Positions 61,707-64,000 of a stretch of 64,000 bases of DNA are shown in pieces. The translations under genes were made by a program, and so were the position numbers. Numbering within the stretch: position 1 is the first letter of the stretch; every line of letters begins with the position of its first letter. The DNA comes from SHVO01 sp050250575 (GTDB lineage Bacteria; Pseudomonadota; Alphaproteobacteria; Rhodospirillales; Rhodospirillaceae), in assembly GCA_050250575.1 (NCBI GenBank), contig JBFWOJ010000010.1, forward strand, positions 62,001 to 126,000. The letters are read 5' to 3'. The notes beneath the pieces are model-generated. The model was given only the letters and a program-made list of their open reading frames with translations. It made no database searches and was not told the DNA's origin.

Positions 61707-61964
61707 GCTGGTCTCCGTTATCAGCGCGAGTATCCGCGCAGGCCGGGGCACGTAACACGCTTCCGCACGCCAGACAAGCAGCGCTTACAAGTACTTGCGC
61801 GGACACCAGGAAGCTTTGGTCCTGCAAGAATTTGAGGCCTCGTTCGCTTGCCCTTTATCATCGGTGAGCCTATTTTTGGTGGATGGCCGACGTCCAAAGC
61901 TCGGCTGGCTGATCCAGCCGAGATTCTCCTTGGGGGCTACCTCCAACCAAGCGGCGGCGACACG

Positions 61965-62660
61965 ATGGAAGGCTTTCAGTTTATCGACATCATAATCCTC
62001 GCGATGGTTGCGGGATTTATCGTGCTGCGCCTGCGGAGCGTCCTCGGGCGCCGTACCGGGCATGAGCCGCACCGCGACGGCCGCCCGGAAGAAGGCTATG
62101 CGCGTGGACCGGCGGCTTCTCCCGATAACGTTGTCACGCTGCCGAACAATACGCAGCGCCGTTCGCGCGAAGGCTCCCTCGATATCGAACCTGCCTTCCA
62201 GGGCACACCGATGGAAGCCGGGCTCGTCCAGATCAAGATGGCCGATCCGTCTTTCAGCGTCGGACGCTTCCTGGAAGGCGCGGCGAAAGCCTTCGAGATG
62301 ATCGTGGCCGCCTATGCGCGCAATGATACCGACACCTTGAAGCCCTTGCTCAGCCCTGAGGTCTATGCCCAATTCGCTTCGGCGATTCAGGAGCGCGAAG
62401 AGCGCGGCGAGACCATGGAGACCGAGCTTGTCGTCCTGAAGCCGCCCAAGGTCGAAGCGATCTCGGTCGAAGGCGTGCGCGCGACCATTGATGTCCGTTT
62501 CCAGAGCGAACAGGTCAATGTGATCAAGAATCGCTCCGGCGAGATCATCGAAGGCGACCGTGAGCATGTCGACAGCGTCACCGACGTCTGGACCTTCGCG
62601 CGCGATCTCTCCAGCCGCGATCCTAATTGGATCCTCGTCGCCACCCGGAGCGTTGAATAA
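61965..62660 (+). CDS. Tim44-like TimA family protein
   Basis: A 231-residue protein with one N-terminal transmembrane helix (FQFIDIIILAMVAGFIVLRLRSVLG) and a C-terminal Tim44 domain (FLEGAAKAFEMIVAAYARNDTDTLKPLLSPEVYAQF and DVWTFARDLSSRDPNWILVAT). It is the bacterial relative of mitochondrial Tim44. In Caulobacter the TimA homologue is an inner-membrane protein of incompletely known role. ATG 61965 is chosen; upstream frame is open to 61848. It is divergent from secB. Confidence 0.9.
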   Translation: MEGFQFIDIIILAMVAGFIVLRLRSVLGRRTGHEPHRDGRPEEGYARGPAASPDNVVTLPNNTQRRSREGSLDIEPAFQGTPMEAGLVQIKMADPSFSVGRFLEGAAKAFEMIVAAYARNDTDTLKPLLSPEVYAQFASAIQEREERGETMETELVVLKPPKVEAISVEGVRATIDVRFQSEQVNVIKNRSGEIIEGDREHVDSVTDVWTFARDLSSRDPNWILVATRSVE

Positions 62661-62678
62661 GCTTCCGAATGTCGTCTC

Positions 62679-64000
62679 GTGACTGAACCGGACGATTCTC
62701 CTCCGCGCCCACGCTCAACCATCGCACTGGTGGCCGCGCTTCTCGTGGGCACTGTGATTGGCGCCGCAGCGGCTCTGAGCTTCATCCGTCAGCAGGCGCC
62801 GCCTGAGACCGCGGCACCCAGCGAGCCGGAACAACCTCCCGCCCCCAAGCCCGACACGACGGTGAGCTATACGCCAGTGGAGGTGGAGAGCCTGCCTGGC
62901 TGGAACGAAGAATCGATCGGCGAAGCATTGCCGGCGTTGCATCGATCTTGCGCGCGGCTGAAGACCCAAGCGCCCGACCGCACCATTGGCAGCGGCGACA
63001 TCGCCCGGCCGGCCGCCGCCTGGCACGCGGCGTGCGATACCCTCATGCGCATCAGCAGCGGCGATGCGCCGTTGCGTGCCGCACTCGCCGAACAATTCGT
63101 CGCCTATCGCGTGTCCAGCGGAGCCGGCGAGGCCGGCAACGACCGCGGGCTGTTCACGGGCTATTACGAGGCGGACGTGCGCGGCTCGTTGCAACAGGAA
63201 GGCACCTATCAGTATCCCATCTACGGGCTTCCACGGGATCTCGTCACCGTTGATATCCGTGACTTCGCCGCCGCCGCCAACCTGCCGGCGGGAATCCCCA
63301 CGAACATTGTTGGCCGGGTCGTCGACACCGGCCGCGGCATGCGTATGACTCCTTATTATTCGCGCGCCGAGATCGACGGCGCCGGTGCGGTCGCGAATTC
63401 AGCGGACGTGCTGGTGTGGGTCGATGATCCCGTCGCCGCTCATATCTTGCACGTGCAAGGCTCCGGCCGCGTCACGCTGCCGGATGGCAACCTGATGCGG
63501 ATCGGTTTCGCCGGATCCAACGGCCGGGCGTTCAAGGGCATCGGGTCCATCCTGATTGAAGCGGGCGCATTGAAGCCGGGCGGCGCATCGATGATCGCCG
63601 TGCGCGATTATCTGCGCGCCCATCCCGATGAAGCGGTCAAGCATATGAATCTGAACAACCGCTACATCTTCTTTCGCCGTTTGGATCCCAGTGAAGCCGA
63701 AGACGGACCGATCGGCGCCTCGGGCGTCTCGCTCACGCCCGGCCGCTCGCTCGCGGTCGACCCGCGCTACATCCCCATGGGCGCCCCGTTGTGGCTTGAC
63801 ACGAAGGACCCCGACGAAATCCCCATTCAACGTCTGGTGGTGGCGCAGGACACCGGAGCGGCGATCACGGGCCCGGTGCGCGGCGACTACTTTTGGGGCC
63901 ACGGCGACGAGGCCTTCATGAAGGCGGCGCGCATGAAAAGCAGCGGCGGTTATGTGGTTTTCGTGCCCAAGGCGCCCGAGACGCTGTCCTCGCCCGTTCC
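62679..64000 (+). CDS. mltA: Membrane-bound lytic murein transglycosylase A, 3' end missing
   Basis: The GTG-started frame runs open to the right edge with no stop, giving about 440 residues of the product. It has an N-terminal anchor helix (STIALVAALLVGTVIGAAAALSF) instead of a lipobox, then a Pro-rich linker. The MltA domain follows with LFTGYYEADVRGS and TPYYSRAEIDGAGAV, then the 3D domain with SLAVDPRYIPMGAPLW and VAQDTGAAITGPVRGDYFWG, holding the catalytic Asp. The enzyme cleaves peptidoglycan to anhydromuropeptides. 18 bases follow timA, so cotranscription is likely. Confidence 0.92.
   Translation, partial: MTEPDDSPPRPRSTIALVAALLVGTVIGAAAALSFIRQQAPPETAAPSEPEQPPAPKPDTTVSYTPVEVESLPGWNEESIGEALPALHRSCARLKTQAPDRTIGSGDIARPAAAWHAACDTLMRISSGDAPLRAALAEQFVAYRVSSGAGEAGNDRGLFTGYYEADVRGSLQQEGTYQYPIYGLPRDLVTVDIRDFAAAANLPAGIPTNIVGRVVDTGRGMRMTPYYSRAEIDGAGAVANSADVLVWVDDPVAAHILHVQGSGRVTLPDGNLMRIGFAGSNGRAFKGIGSILIEAGALKPGGASMIAVRDYLRAHPDEAVKHMNLNNRYIFFRRLDPSEAEDGPIGASGVSLTPGRSLAVDPRYIPMGAPLWLDTKDPDEIPIQRLVVAQDTGAAITGPVRGDYFWGHGDEAFMKAARMKSSGGYVVFVPKAPETLSSPV

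Overview
The window is a high-GC stretch of chromosome from an alphaproteobacterium. The lineage call rests on DnaA-origin neighbourhood synteny, on alphaproteobacterial families (MmcB-like nuclease, DUF3576 lipoprotein, DUF6489 protein, Tim44-like TimA, SecB beside DnaQ) and on the metK-trmB-rimP-nusA-infB order. Genus cannot be fixed from the sequence alone. Almost all of it is core housekeeping DNA. I see no insertion sequence, prophage, CRISPR array, tRNA or rRNA gene.

Layout. Positions 1-11.2 kb hold metK (cut by the left edge), trmB and the translation/transcription block rimP-nusA-ylxR-infB-rbfA-truB-rpsO-pnp, all on the plus strand. A promoter and hairpin precede rimP, an intrinsic terminator follows rpsO and a structured leader precedes pnp. 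From 11.2 to 17.1 kb come small metabolic and envelope genes: a glycerophosphodiesterase, a nitronate-monooxygenase-like flavoprotein with a possible Fe-S site, GNAT, panD, an MmcB-like nuclease, an I78-like lipoprotein and hldE. From 17.4 to 19.8 kb sits a tandem pair of related proteins that look like degenerate GGDEF-EAL proteins; it is the least explained item in the window. From 20 to 27.7 kb is the conserved lpoA/rsmI/yraN/sirB1-like/gshB/mscS/comM group. From 27.9 to 34 kb are a glycine-zipper lipoprotein, hinT-hisE, an XRE regulator, an OmpR-type response regulator, ribA, an L,D-transpeptidase-like protein, and a periplasmic haem protein divergent from a cytochrome b561. From 34 to 41.3 kb are yggS, a thiE-like gene, an outer-membrane protein, rimK with its protease partner, two porins and a DUF3576 lipoprotein.

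From 41.3 to 64 kb is the replication-origin neighbourhood: leuS-lptE-holA, then on the minus strand DUF6489-mnmE-mnmG-rsmG-parA-parB, a DUF255 protein, ogt and a quinone reductase, then rho (minus) facing ppsR-maf-aroE-coaE-dnaQ (plus), then secB, timA and mltA (cut by the right edge). Two perfect 16-bp parS palindromes lie at the 5' end of rsmG. The 627-bp gap between rho and ppsR is the best candidate for the chromosomal origin, about 8.7 kb from parS.

Functionally, the first block makes and matures the translation machinery, and the envelope genes feed lipopolysaccharide (hldE, lptE), peptidoglycan (lpoA, L,D-transpeptidase, mltA) and the outer membrane (three barrel proteins). The last block couples chromosome segregation, tRNA modification and replication accessory functions.
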